This document shows positions 8,116 through 16,877 of a stretch of DNA of 64,000 bases, piece after piece; position 1 is the first letter of the stretch; each line of letters starts with the position of its first letter. Position numbers and translations under genes: made by a program. Under the pieces are notes generated by a model. It had not been told where the DNA came from. It searched no databases and worked only from the letters and a program-made list of their open reading frames with translations. Location of the stretch: NCBI RefSeq assembly GCF_003025615.1, contig NZ_PYMJ01000003.1, positions 186,001 to 250,000 of the forward strand, read 5' to 3'. Origin of the DNA: Photobacterium frigidiphilum (lineage in GTDB: Bacteria; Pseudomonadota; Gammaproteobacteria; Enterobacterales; Vibrionaceae).

Positions 8116-9340
8116 TTGCAAGTACACAGCGTTTTTCTGTGTTTTTTTTGAAAGAAATTATTCAATAACTGAATTTTACAGTGAAGGAATTTCCTGCTTT
8201 AATTCTGCTGTGAACATATAGCGATATATTTCCCAGTCACATCTCTTTTCTTAACAACAAAACATTTAAGGTCATTGAGGATCATCACCAGAGCGCTATA
8301 CCCATTATTCTCTGTCTTGCTTGGCCCATACGCACCAATATGCTTAGACCGGAAACGACTAAATTCAGTATTGTCGGAAAGCAAAAGCACTGCTGGATGA
8401 AAACAGATCATATTGAAAGGTTCTGGTAGTGGGATTATCCGCAATGAGTAATAAATTTTCACCTATTAAGATGGTATAAGTTGAATTTAGATTAATTGAA
8501 ACCAATAGAATAACTTCAGCTACAAGCTAATATTACAACAGAATTAAAACATCGTGAAATTGAGTAAACAAATAACAACCCATTAGCTGATTATACTGAA
8601 AAGGCTTTTATTGGTTAATTGTGGCAGTCTTCGATAAGAAATTTAACGTGTTAAGTTCATTTTTATCATTCTACCATGCAGCACTAAAAGTGCTTTTTAT
8701 CACTTTGCTGAGAATCGAGGGCATAGCAAGTGGTTATCTATGATGTATGCTCGTTGAAACTGGAATTATTTGGATTATAGGCTAGTCTCCGATTAAAACC
8801 CCCAGAGTCTATAAATCATTAATGATGTATTAAGACAAATGTAATCATCATTTATAACTATTACTTCCCGTCTGTTGATTTTTATTTACACTCCCACCAA
8901 ACTTGTTACATCTAATTTCAAACATTACTATGTTCATTATTACTAATTGATCAATGTGTGACTAAAGTCTTACTTTATGAAGGGTTATTTCAGATAATCA
9001 CATTTCTATTTCTTTTCATTATTTGAACTGGATCGACTATTTCTAGCTCCGTAAGTATCTGTTAGATAACCAAGATCAATGTCTGAAAGTAAATTTATGC
9101 TTCTGATGATGTTATGGAAAATATTTCTATAAATCAGACCTATTGTGGAAAATTTGGGATTTTTTTCTCTCATATAAAGCGTATTCTCATTTTGAATTCA
9201 AACATAAGTACTAGGGAATAATTACTTCATTAATTAACATTTACTCTTTTTGATTTTTTATTTCAGTATTTACTTCACACCGATTTATCGGATATTCCCT
9301 CGTGCCAATTTTTTATATTGGGCGTAATAGTAGGTGAAAC
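8116..9340. other. Long AT-rich gap with no convincing gene
   Basis: About 1.2 kb of AT-rich DNA upstream of the permease operon. The only sizeable open frame is an 87-codon minus-strand reading at 8199-8462; it lacks a recognisable domain and is not called as a gene. A small hairpin followed by T (AGCACT aaa AGTGCT, 8680-8694) resembles a weak plus-strand terminator and might end an unseen small RNA. The stretch next to 9341 probably holds the permease operon promoter, but no clear boxes were identified. Confidence 0.5.
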
Positions 9341-10678
9341 ATGACAAAACAAAAATTAGGACTCGCGAGTATCGTATTACTTGGATTTAACTCCATCATT
9401 GGATCCGGAATATTTTTACTACCTAGTTCGTTATATCAATTAGCTGGTGACTGGTCTGTTGCTCTTATTCTTATCACTGCAGTTATTGTTGCCACAATTG
9501 CTTTTTGCTTTGCTGAAGCATCAGGTTATTTTAGCCAGAATGGTGCCGCTTATGTATATACAAAGGAAGCCTTTGGTCCTTTTGCTGGTTTTGAAGTCGG
9601 TTTCCTGAAATGGATAATGCAATGTATTGCGTGGGGGGTAATGGCTGTCGCACTTACTAATATTCTTGCTAATACATTTAGTTTTGAAGATGACCAAATG
9701 CTTCGTAGCGGAATTATTATTAGCATTGTAGGTTCGCTAACAATATTAAACCTTGCTGGGGTGGGTGCTGCTAAATTTGTAAATAACATTTCCACATTGG
9801 CAAAAATGATACCGTTAGTTATATTAATTGCTGGAGGTGTGTGGTTTATTAACCCAGAATTCATCATGCCTACTATCTCTTCTGCACCTGCAGAAACGGC
9901 GGAACACTCACTTTCCTTTGAGACACTAGGTTCAGCTTTGATCCTTTGTTTCTACGCTTTTACCGGATTTGAAACATTCGGTACTGCCGCTGAAGATATG
10001 GAAAACCCGAAACGTAACCTTCCTCTTGCCATTATTATCGTGATTATCGCCGTGACGGTATTCTATGTCGCGGTTATGGCTGTGTCTGTCGGCATTCTGG
10101 GCCCTGATATCGCCAACTCTACTGTACCGTTGGCCGATGCTGCAAAAGTTGTATTCGGTGATGCTGGTTTCTATATGATTACTGTCGGCTCAATCATTTC
10201 TATTGCCGGAATTAATGTTGCCGCTTCTTTCCATATTCCACGTGCGTTATTGCCATTGGCTGACGACAAGATGATCCCTGCTGTCTTTGGTCACAAGAAT
10301 GAGAAAGGAATCCCTACCGTGGCTATTTTAGTATCCGGTCTAGTGACTATTCCGATTGCTCTTTCTGGCTCATTTACTACTCTAGCAATGCTGAGCGTGG
10401 TAACCCGTTTTGCGCAATACATCCCTACCTGTATTGCTGTACTTAAGTTCCGCAAGCGCTTTGAAGGTGACGAAAGCACCAAGAATAACTTCAGAGTACC
10501 GTTCGGTCCGGTTGTGCCTGTTGCAGGTGTTTGTATCTGTATCTGGCTACTTGCTGACCAAAGCTTAACTAAAATTCTTGTCGGATTGGGTGCTATGGTA
10601 CTGATTTCTCCGCTTTACTTTATTGCTCGCAAACGTGCAGCAGAGCAACAAATTGAACCAGCAACCACTAAAGCGTAA
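9341..10678 (+). CDS. APC-superfamily amino acid permease
   Basis: An inner-membrane transporter of 445 aa with about twelve hydrophobic segments. The N-terminal GFNSIIGSGIFLLP is the classic APC TM1 signature (the unwound GSGIF substrate loop), and CFYAFTGFETFGTAAEDMENPKRNLP is the conserved TM6/loop region. It is the first gene of a three-gene unit with an M20 amidohydrolase (56-base gap) and a phytochelatin-synthase-like peptidase. The family imports or exchanges amino acids or small amines. The neighbours suggest the cargo is a product or precursor of peptide or thiol-conjugate breakdown, but substrate cannot be assigned from sequence. Confidence 0.85.
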   Translation: MTKQKLGLASIVLLGFNSIIGSGIFLLPSSLYQLAGDWSVALILITAVIVATIAFCFAEASGYFSQNGAAYVYTKEAFGPFAGFEVGFLKWIMQCIAWGVMAVALTNILANTFSFEDDQMLRSGIIISIVGSLTILNLAGVGAAKFVNNISTLAKMIPLVILIAGGVWFINPEFIMPTISSAPAETAEHSLSFETLGSALILCFYAFTGFETFGTAAEDMENPKRNLPLAIIIVIIAVTVFYVAVMAVSVGILGPDIANSTVPLADAAKVVFGDAGFYMITVGSIISIAGINVAASFHIPRALLPLADDKMIPAVFGHKNEKGIPTVAILVSGLVTIPIALSGSFTTLAMLSVVTRFAQYIPTCIAVLKFRKRFEGDESTKNNFRVPFGPVVPVAGVCICIWLLADQSLTKILVGLGAMVLISPLYFIARKRAAEQQIEPATTKA

Positions 10679-10734
10679 CCCACTCGTAAACTCAGCCAGA
10701 ATCTAAGGTTCTGGCTATTATCCGGACATAATAG

Positions 10735-11898
10735 ATGATGAACACAATTGAACTTGTTAACGAATGGCATCAGGAAATTACTACATGGCGTCATACGCTG
10801 CACAGCATGCCAGAGGTAGGATTTGAACTTCACTACACATCTCAATATGTCGCGAACAAACTTGAATCCTGGGGTGTGAAAATCGATCGCAGCTTCGGCC
10901 AAACTGGCGTTGTCGGTATTATAGACGGCACACTGGGCGAAGGAAGAACCATTGCCTACCGCGCCGATATGGATGCTCTGCCGATGCAGGATCAAACAGG
11001 TCAACTATATGCTTCTCAACATCCGGGTAAAGCTCATGCCTGCGGCCATGACGGCCACATGGCAATGTTACTAGCGACGGCTCGGTATTTTTCCGAAAAC
11101 CGGGATTTTAGAGGCCGCATCATCTTTTTATTCCAACCAGCAGAAGAAATAGGCGCCGGAGCCAAAGCCATGATGGAAGATGGCCTGTTCGAGAAATACC
11201 CTTTTGACGAAGTGTATGGGTTTCACAATATGCCAAGGTTGCCAGAGAACACCATTTCACTGCGTTATGGCCCTATTACTGGCGCTGGTGAAAAGTTCAG
11301 CCTGATTGTTAAAGGCTGTAGCGGTCACTCCAGTGTGCCGCACAAATGTATCAACCCAATTACCATCTCTGCCAAGATCATCACTGCATGGCAATCCATT
11401 GTTTCGGAGTGCGTACCGTGTTCTGAAATGGGGGTACTTGCTGTAACGAAAATTATGAGTGGTGAAGTATTTAACGCGATACCTGAATCAGCTGAAGCTG
11501 GCGGTACCATTCGCTTCTACGAACGTGAAGTAGGCGAGACTATGCGCCGCAAGATGCAATTGCTCGCCAGCTCCATAGCTGAAGCTTATGACGCAAAAGC
11601 TGAAGTTATCTTCGAAGTTCTATGCCCAGCGACAGTAAATACCGCCGAACAAGTTGATTGCGTGATTGATGTTGCCAAGGAAACGGTCGGGGTAGATAAC
11701 CTCAACGCCAATGTCGATCCCAGTCCGGGCGGCGAAGACATGGCATTTTTCAAGAAAGACGACAGTATTGGTGCCTGCTTTTTTATGATTGGCTCAAAAG
11801 GCACCAACCTCCATACCTGCGATTTTGATTTTGATGACAGTATTATCCCTCTAGGGGTCACCATGCTGTGCCGAATTGCAAAACAACGATTAGTGTAA
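10735..11898 (+). CDS. M20-family amidohydrolase (hippurate/N-acyl-amino-acid hydrolase type)
   Basis: A cytoplasmic metal-dependent amidohydrolase of 387 aa. Metal and catalytic elements of the M20D branch are visible: HACGHDGHM (101-109, with Cys103 and His105), PAEEIGAGAKAMM (E137-E138), GFHNMPRLP near 160, and a C-terminal PGGEDMAFF with LHTCDFDFDD. The branch cleaves N-acyl or conjugated amino acids such as hippurate, indole-acetyl or Cys-type conjugates. Two adjacent ATG codons (10735, 10738) are possible starts, and neither has a strong ribosome site. It lies 13 bases before the phytochelatin-synthase-like gene. Codon use here looks more GC-rich than in flanking genes. The true substrate is unknown. 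Confidence 0.85.
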   Translation: MMNTIELVNEWHQEITTWRHTLHSMPEVGFELHYTSQYVANKLESWGVKIDRSFGQTGVVGIIDGTLGEGRTIAYRADMDALPMQDQTGQLYASQHPGKAHACGHDGHMAMLLATARYFSENRDFRGRIIFLFQPAEEIGAGAKAMMEDGLFEKYPFDEVYGFHNMPRLPENTISLRYGPITGAGEKFSLIVKGCSGHSSVPHKCINPITISAKIITAWQSIVSECVPCSEMGVLAVTKIMSGEVFNAIPESAEAGGTIRFYEREVGETMRRKMQLLASSIAEAYDAKAEVIFEVLCPATVNTAEQVDCVIDVAKETVGVDNLNANVDPSPGGEDMAFFKKDDSIGACFFMIGSKGTNLHTCDFDFDDSIIPLGVTMLCRIAKQRLV

Positions 11899-11911
11899 AA
11901 TAAGGTTAATT

Positions 11912-12697
11912 ATGAAAACAATACTAAAAACATCGCTACTTTCCCTTGCTCTGGCCATTATGCCAACCTCTGCTGCCTTTGCCGATGTCATCGACTGGTC
12001 AAGCGACGAGGGGATCACCCGCCTTGAACAGTCTAATTTTAAGAAAGATTTTTTCAAGCTAGCAAACTTTTATGATGCGCAAGATAACAAAGTCTACTGT
12101 GGTGTCGCATCTACCAGCATTATAATGAACGCCCTTCGTGTTCGTCAGAATGTTACTGAAATCCCGTTAGATGAATTAGCAATAACGGCAGAAGACCGAG
12201 TCTACTTTCCTCAGGGTAACTGGAGTCCGTTCTACGAGCGCTATACTCAAAATACTGTTTTAGGACACAGCACTAAAACTCGACTACAAATTATGGGACA
12301 ACCTGTCTCTGACGGTGCTGGCCCAGATTACGGTTTGCAGCTAGATCAAATGACGGATCTGGTGGCAACTAACCAGTTAAAGGTAAAAACAGTTTTTGTC
12401 GATAACCTAGACAGAAAAGCGTCTATGAAAGCAGAACTGGTCCATGCCCTAGAGACCAAAAACCAGTATGTTGTCGTTAATTACTCGCGCAAAACGCTTA
12501 ATCAGCCAGGTTCAGGTCATTACTCACCTATTGGAGCCTACGATAAAGCATCTGATTCTTTCCTAATCATGGATGTGTCAAATGCCAAAGCGGATTGGGT
12601 CTGGGTTGACAGCGATCAACTGTTCGACGCTATGGCAACTATGGATACAAAACGCAATCGTGGTTACCTGCTGATCAGCGAAGGTCTAAAAGGTTAA
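11912..12697 (+). CDS. Secreted phytochelatin-synthase-like cysteine peptidase
   Basis: A 261-aa protein with a clear signal peptide (MKTILKTSLLSLALAI, AFA cleavage near residue 24), so it acts outside the cytoplasm. The papain-like phytochelatin synthase core is recognisable: catalytic Cys63 in YCGVAS, His203 in SGHYSPIGAYD, and Asp221 in LIMDVS, in the order and context of the Cys-His-Asp triad of plant PCS and cyanobacterial homologues. Short bacterial members lacking the C-terminal domain mainly cut glycine off glutathione (or a conjugate) to leave gamma-Glu-Cys. AAGGT precedes the ATG. It is the last gene of the permease/M20 unit. Family assignment is from motif recognition; activity is inferred. 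Confidence 0.8.
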   Translation: MKTILKTSLLSLALAIMPTSAAFADVIDWSSDEGITRLEQSNFKKDFFKLANFYDAQDNKVYCGVASTSIIMNALRVRQNVTEIPLDELAITAEDRVYFPQGNWSPFYERYTQNTVLGHSTKTRLQIMGQPVSDGAGPDYGLQLDQMTDLVATNQLKVKTVFVDNLDRKASMKAELVHALETKNQYVVVNYSRKTLNQPGSGHYSPIGAYDKASDSFLIMDVSNAKADWVWVDSDQLFDAMATMDTKRNRGYLLISEGLKG

Positions 12698-12707
12698 TCA
12701 CTCATCG

Positions 12708-12733
12708 CTCTGGCAGGCTCCCCCCTGCCGGAG
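12708..12733 (+). terminator. GC-rich hairpin after the phytochelatin-synthase-like gene
   Basis: CTCTGGCAGG pairs with CCTGCCGGAG (one G-T wobble) around a 6-nt C-rich loop, 10 bases past the stop. There is no real T tract, so it may be a weak terminator or a 3'-end stabiliser. Confidence 0.5.
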
Positions 12734-12960
12734 TTAACACATTACTACGCCTTCTCGTCCCGCATTGCGACCAAGTCAGTCTTTAACCTCCTCTCAAATA
12801 GCTTGAAAACCGCCTGTAGTATTCAGCTGAAGTTATGGAAGAAACCATAGAGGCCATCATTGATGGCTAAGGCAGAAAGGCTACAAGTAGCCCTTTAAAC
12901 ATATCAACATGCGAAGTTGGAACTCATCGAAGAGTCCACTAGCAACTATGCTATGTCAAA

Positions 12961-14346
12961 TCAGTGGCTTATTCGGAAAATAAAGGATTGCTGGAATACA
13001 TCGTGTTTTTTCTGCGTGAGTAATTGGCTATTGTGTAACATTAGAATCGATTGAATAATTTTGGTGCCTAAGCCTAATGATCCTGAAGGGGCATTTTGTT
13101 CGATACGATTACTGATGTTGATCTCAACCTGATTATGCTGTTTATTTTTATTAGGTTGAATGACCGTTAATTCGATGGAAGAGTTATTAGGGGCATGGCG
13201 AATTGCATTCTCTAATAAGTTAGAGAAAAGTCGAGATAATAGCTGTTTATCTCCTGTTATTGGTGCAATGTCTGCAATATTCAAATTAAGTGATAGGTGC
13301 TTTCTTTGGGCATCGATAGCAACGCTTTCTGCTGTCTCGTAGATAATATCTGCCAGTTTGACCGATTCAAAATGCGGGGCGGGCTCTGGTTGTTTATCTC
13401 TTGCAAGCTGTAATTGATGGTGCAATTGTTCTGCCAGTTTTTGAGCATTACGGTGGGCTGTATCAATCAAAGGGTTTGGCTTTTCAGCCTGTAGTTGCCA
13501 TGTTTCTAAATAACCTAATACGCTTGATAACGGGGTTTTTAAATCATGGCTAAGTTGCATCAGCATTTCATGGCGAAATGTCTCTTGTTGCTGTAATTGA
13601 AGGAATTGCTGTTGAATATATTGCGCCATTTGATAAAACTGTGCCGTAATGGGCTGTAATTCAGGTACTTGTTGTACGAAATCAGGTTGTAAACGGAAGT
13701 TATCTTTGGCTTGTAAACGTAAACGACGAGTGACTGTTTCCATTGGTGTTAGCAATGTACGTTTGACCATAAAGTAAGTGGCCATGCTAAATCCTACAAG
13801 TAACACGAGAGAGGCTATAAGTACCATTAATATTGGACCGTAACTTTCTTGCGCTGTTAGTAAGCTATGTTTCTCACTACCAATAACCACATACAAATAA
13901 CCAATCACTGAACCAAATTGACTAATAGGGGCAACTGAAAATACTTTTTGTTGTTCGGGTAGGCGAGGATCATCTCCTAAAATGGGAAACGGCTTTTCAG
14001 CCAAAAATTGTTTAATAGGAAGAAGGCTAACTTTCCCCATTTGTACTTTTCCTTCAGGGGCGGCATGGCTGCGGATATTACCTTGTTGATCAAGGAAGTA
14101 AATTTCGAAATCAGGACCTAGTAACATCAAAGTATGAAAGATGGACTTTAGTGCATCAGGGTTGTAATTCGTGCCTTCCATTAGCGGATTATCATCACGC
14201 ATGTGGGCGGCTAATTCATGATGCAAACCTTGCTGGGTACGTTGCTCTGTTGTTGCTTGTTGTTGGAAAAATAATGAGCCAATTAATAACGCTGAAAGTG
14301 AAAACCATACACACGTTAGCAGCAATAAACGTAGTTTGAAGTTCAT
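12961..14346 (-). CDS. Sensor histidine kinase of an OmpR-type two-component system
   Basis: A membrane sensor kinase of 461 aa. It has an N-terminal membrane segment (about 5-25), a periplasmic sensor region of about 150 residues, and a second membrane segment (LMVLIASLVLLVGFSMATYF). A HAMP-like linker follows, then the HisKA box with LSHDLKTPLSSVLGYLETW (phospho-acceptor His) and an HATPase with NLLENAIRHAPNNS. The final G-box (GLGTKIIQSILMLH) is abbreviated relative to many kinases. The start at 14346 is supported by GGAAGGAT; the longer reading from 14421 would overlap the regulator gene. It is the last gene of an operon with the regulator and two Spondin_N-type proteins, so it probably controls, or senses a state linked to, those surface proteins. 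Confidence 0.88.
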   Translation of the reverse strand: MNFKLRLLLLTCVWFSLSALLIGSLFFQQQATTEQRTQQGLHHELAAHMRDDNPLMEGTNYNPDALKSIFHTLMLLGPDFEIYFLDQQGNIRSHAAPEGKVQMGKVSLLPIKQFLAEKPFPILGDDPRLPEQQKVFSVAPISQFGSVIGYLYVVIGSEKHSLLTAQESYGPILMVLIASLVLLVGFSMATYFMVKRTLLTPMETVTRRLRLQAKDNFRLQPDFVQQVPELQPITAQFYQMAQYIQQQFLQLQQQETFRHEMLMQLSHDLKTPLSSVLGYLETWQLQAEKPNPLIDTAHRNAQKLAEQLHHQLQLARDKQPEPAPHFESVKLADIIYETAESVAIDAQRKHLSLNLNIADIAPITGDKQLLSRLFSNLLENAIRHAPNNSSIELTVIQPNKNKQHNQVEINISNRIEQNAPSGSLGLGTKIIQSILMLHNSQLLTQKKHDVFQQSFIFRISH

Positions 14347-14392
14347 GGTTATCCTTCCTTTATGGCGGTTAGTAGAATTGTTGAATAGCCCA

Positions 14393-15181
14393 TTAAATAG
14401 CTTGAAATTTATACCCAACACCCCAAATAGTATGAATGTACTTGTGCTTAGGATGACAGGCTTCCAGTTTCGTTCTTAATCGGTTAACGGTGCTACAAAC
14501 CGTATGGTGATAGCCCGAAAAGTCGGTATGCCAAACCTGTGAAAGCAATTCATCTTTGCTATAAACTCGCCCAGGTCTTTTTGCTAAAAAGTACAGCAAG
14601 GTGAATTCCGTTGCTGTTAGATTAATCGGCTGCTGGTTCACTTCAACTTGGTGAGAATCTGGTTTAATGGCTAACTCATCAAAATGTAAAACAGGCTCTT
14701 GGTTATCTAGCGTATTCTCTGATTCAGTCTGTTGTATTCGTTGGCTTGAACTTGATGATTCGTTGTGGCTCTCTCTACGTAAAATAGCTCTTACTCTTGC
14801 TTGAAACTCAAGAACGCTAAAAGGTTTCGTTAAATAGTCATCTGCCCCAGATTCTAAGCCTTCGACTTTGTCTTTTTCACTATCTCTGGCTGTTAGCATA
14901 AGTACTGGTGTCCAATTTTCATGCTGGCGCAGTGTGTGGCAAAGTGTTAAACCGTCACCATCGTCGAGCCCTCTATCTAGAATCACTAACGAAAAGTGGT
15001 TCTCTTTAATTAATTTATCGGCTTTAGTTATGGTGGTTGCACGAACAACCTGATGATTTTGCAGTGTTAAGTGCATGCCTATCAGCTCTGCAAGATCGTT
15101 ATCATCTTCAACAATTAAGATATTAGATGGTGCAATTATTTGGGTTGTTGTAGTTATCTTTGCTGCTGTTGTATTTAACAT
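14393..15181 (-). CDS. OmpR/PhoB-family response regulator
   Basis: A DNA-binding regulator of 262 aa. The receiver domain starts ILIVEDDNDLAELIGMHL, has the phospho-acceptor Asp in LVILDRGLDDGDGL, and ends with LTKPFSVLEFQARV. A low-complexity linker rich in Ser and Gln separates it from a winged-helix domain (LTATEFTLLYFLAKRPGRVYS, ending VWGVGYKF-like IWGVGYKF). The ATG at 15181 is preferred because GGGGGAAA lies just upstream; it has an unusually long Thr-rich N-terminal extension before the receiver. The partner kinase follows 46 bases downstream, and two Spondin_N genes lie upstream on the same strand. Confidence 0.9.
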   Translation of the reverse strand: MLNTTAAKITTTTQIIAPSNILIVEDDNDLAELIGMHLTLQNHQVVRATTITKADKLIKENHFSLVILDRGLDDGDGLTLCHTLRQHENWTPVLMLTARDSEKDKVEGLESGADDYLTKPFSVLEFQARVRAILRRESHNESSSSSQRIQQTESENTLDNQEPVLHFDELAIKPDSHQVEVNQQPINLTATEFTLLYFLAKRPGRVYSKDELLSQVWHTDFSGYHHTVCSTVNRLRTKLEACHPKHKYIHTIWGVGYKFQAI

Positions 15182-15355
15182 GATCTTTCCCCCGGCTATT
15201 CGCACGACATGATGTTCTCGTCGTGTTTTAGAATGGCAGTTACACCGTTTTTATCTTCTGGTGTAACTGACCGGATAGGGAAAGAATTCTTTCATTGAAT
15301 AGCAAAAATTATTCGATTCAAAAGTACTTTATTCGACAAGTGCTTTATGTAACAA

Positions 15356-16042
15356 CTACTCTGTCCGAGTAATACTTAATCGTGCGCCTGGGTTTAAGAA
15401 TCGATGGGTTGCGTTTAATACAGAGGTTGCTAGCCCATCATCAAGGCTAATAACACCAGCATGGAATGAAACGCGGTTATTGTCGTCACGTGCACTGTTG
15501 AAACCTTCACCACCGGCAGCTGGCCCCGGTATGCTTGCCGCAGATTCATCATTGTTTTCTGTGCCTGAATCCCAAACCGCCATGTTCATATTCAAGCTTG
15601 CCCCAACAGCTAGCGATGTAAGATCTAATTGGGTTTCTCCCACAAAACCATCATTGGTGTTTACCAGCATGCTGGCGACAGAGATTAAGCTAGCTTGGGT
15701 TGGATCAATTGTAAAAGTAATAGTGTCGCTGTTACCTGGTAATACAACCCCTGTACCAGAGAAGCTATAACCGACATTGGTGTTTGTTTCTTTTTCAGCA
15801 AGTACCGATGAGTTGTCACCACTTTCAGCTAATATTTCTAGGCCATCACTTGCTGCCTCACCCACTGAAAATAGACGATATTGGTCGTTATGCGCTAATA
15901 CTGCCAGCGGAGAAAGCGGTTGATTGGGTGTAAGGTTTTTAACGGTAACAGTATAGCTACGGGGTGCTCCACTATCGTCGTTGTCGGGACAACCTACTAG
16001 CAGGCTTACACTGGCTGCAATTGCTATCAGACGGAATTTCAT
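15356..16042 (-). CDS. Spondin_N-type lipoprotein
   Basis: A 228-aa secreted lipoprotein with a lipobox SLLVGC (Cys18). The mature part begins SYTVTVKNLTPNQPLSPLAVL and contains AHNDQYRLFSVGEAASDGLE, MLVNTNDGFVG, WDSGTENNDE and an end block ARLSITRTE. This pattern is the bacterial Spondin_N domain (a C2-like beta fold known from F-spondin). AAGGAGG precedes the ATG. A paralogue lies 10 bases upstream, and the two-component genes lie downstream. Function is not established in bacteria; an adhesive or surface role is only a guess. Confidence 0.75.
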   Translation of the reverse strand: MKFRLIAIAASVSLLVGCPDNDDSGAPRSYTVTVKNLTPNQPLSPLAVLAHNDQYRLFSVGEAASDGLEILAESGDNSSVLAEKETNTNVGYSFSGTGVVLPGNSDTITFTIDPTQASLISVASMLVNTNDGFVGETQLDLTSLAVGASLNMNMAVWDSGTENNDESAASIPGPAAGGEGFNSARDDNNRVSFHAGVISLDDGLATSVLNATHRFLNPGARLSITRTE

Positions 16043-16052
16043 ATCAGCCTCC

Positions 16053-16745
16053 TTATTTAACCGTTACGGTCATTATCGCTACTGGATTTAACCAACGGTA
16101 TGCGCTGCTGTTAATGTCGCTTACACCTCCTGCTGGATTGGTATCACCAAGGTTGCCGGGGTGAATATGTACTTTGTCATTGGTGACTGTGGTTTCGACA
16201 CCAGTGCCGCCAGTACCAAACGTGATAAAAGGGGGATTAGGCATACTTGCTGCTAATTCGTCGTTAGCTTCTGTACCTGCATCGTAGCTATTTAAGTAAA
16301 CCTTGTAGGTGCCAGATGTCGATGGAATAATCCAGCTATCAAGTCCGACAAAACCATCGTTAGTGGGCAATAACATGGCAGTTACCGAGAGTCGGTCTAG
16401 GTCGCCAGTACTTATGGATGTTGTAGCCGCTACACCGGGATTAAGAATGCCACTTGCGGGGTTCTCTATAACGACAGCCCCTGCATTACTGGCTAAAGAG
16501 GATAAACCTGAAATATCACCACCTTCTGCCATTGCTTCTAGTTCTGCCGATGCGTTAGTGCCCGATTCAAATAAATGGGCATCAGCACTGTGTGCAGCAA
16601 TAAGCAGTGGCGTAAAGTAAATTCCTTTTGTTGCATTGGTTATTGAAATATCAAGTTCTGCCGCCTGTAAGCCCACAGCACACAATATAGAGGTACTGAT
16701 CAAAGAGGATTTTATTACAGAGGGTAAGTGCATTGTTGTTTTCAT
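16053..16745 (-). CDS. Spondin_N-type secreted protein
   Basis: A secreted protein of about 230 aa with a signal peptide (SSLISTSILCAVGLQAAE) but no lipobox. The mature part begins LDISITNATKGIYFTPLLIAA and shares HSADAHLFESG, MLLPTNDGFVGLDSW, YDAGTEANDELAASMPNPP and RWLNPVAIMTVTVK with the next gene, so the two are tandem paralogues. Several ATG codons lie between 16805 and 16733 and none has a strong ribosome site; 16745 is chosen because it gives a short, positively charged signal peptide. It is first of a four-gene unit with the lipoprotein, regulator and kinase. It is divergent from an EamA exporter, with about 130 bp between them. Confidence 0.72.
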   Translation of the reverse strand: MKTTMHLPSVIKSSLISTSILCAVGLQAAELDISITNATKGIYFTPLLIAAHSADAHLFESGTNASAELEAMAEGGDISGLSSLASNAGAVVIENPASGILNPGVAATTSISTGDLDRLSVTAMLLPTNDGFVGLDSWIIPSTSGTYKVYLNSYDAGTEANDELAASMPNPPFITFGTGGTGVETTVTNDKVHIHPGNLGDTNPAGGVSDINSSAYRWLNPVAIMTVTVK

Positions 16746-16877
16746 CATCGCGTCCATCATGTTATTGGTGATATTCAAAGCATGACGGATAAATCTGACA
16801 ATCATCTCGCGAAATTCTCACAAATTCATCACAATTTTTTTTGCTATTATTGTTACTTCACAGCACTGGGTAGAAGA

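Noticed and set aside
8199-8462. An 87-codon minus-strand reading in the gap before the permease operon
   Set aside because: No recognisable domain, no convincing ribosome site, and the sequence around it is AT-rich; a chance frame is likelier.
14393-16042. The sortase-associated (Pds) two-component system
   Set aside because: No sortase or LPXTG-type or VIT/VWA target gene lies nearby; the neighbours are spondin-like proteins instead.
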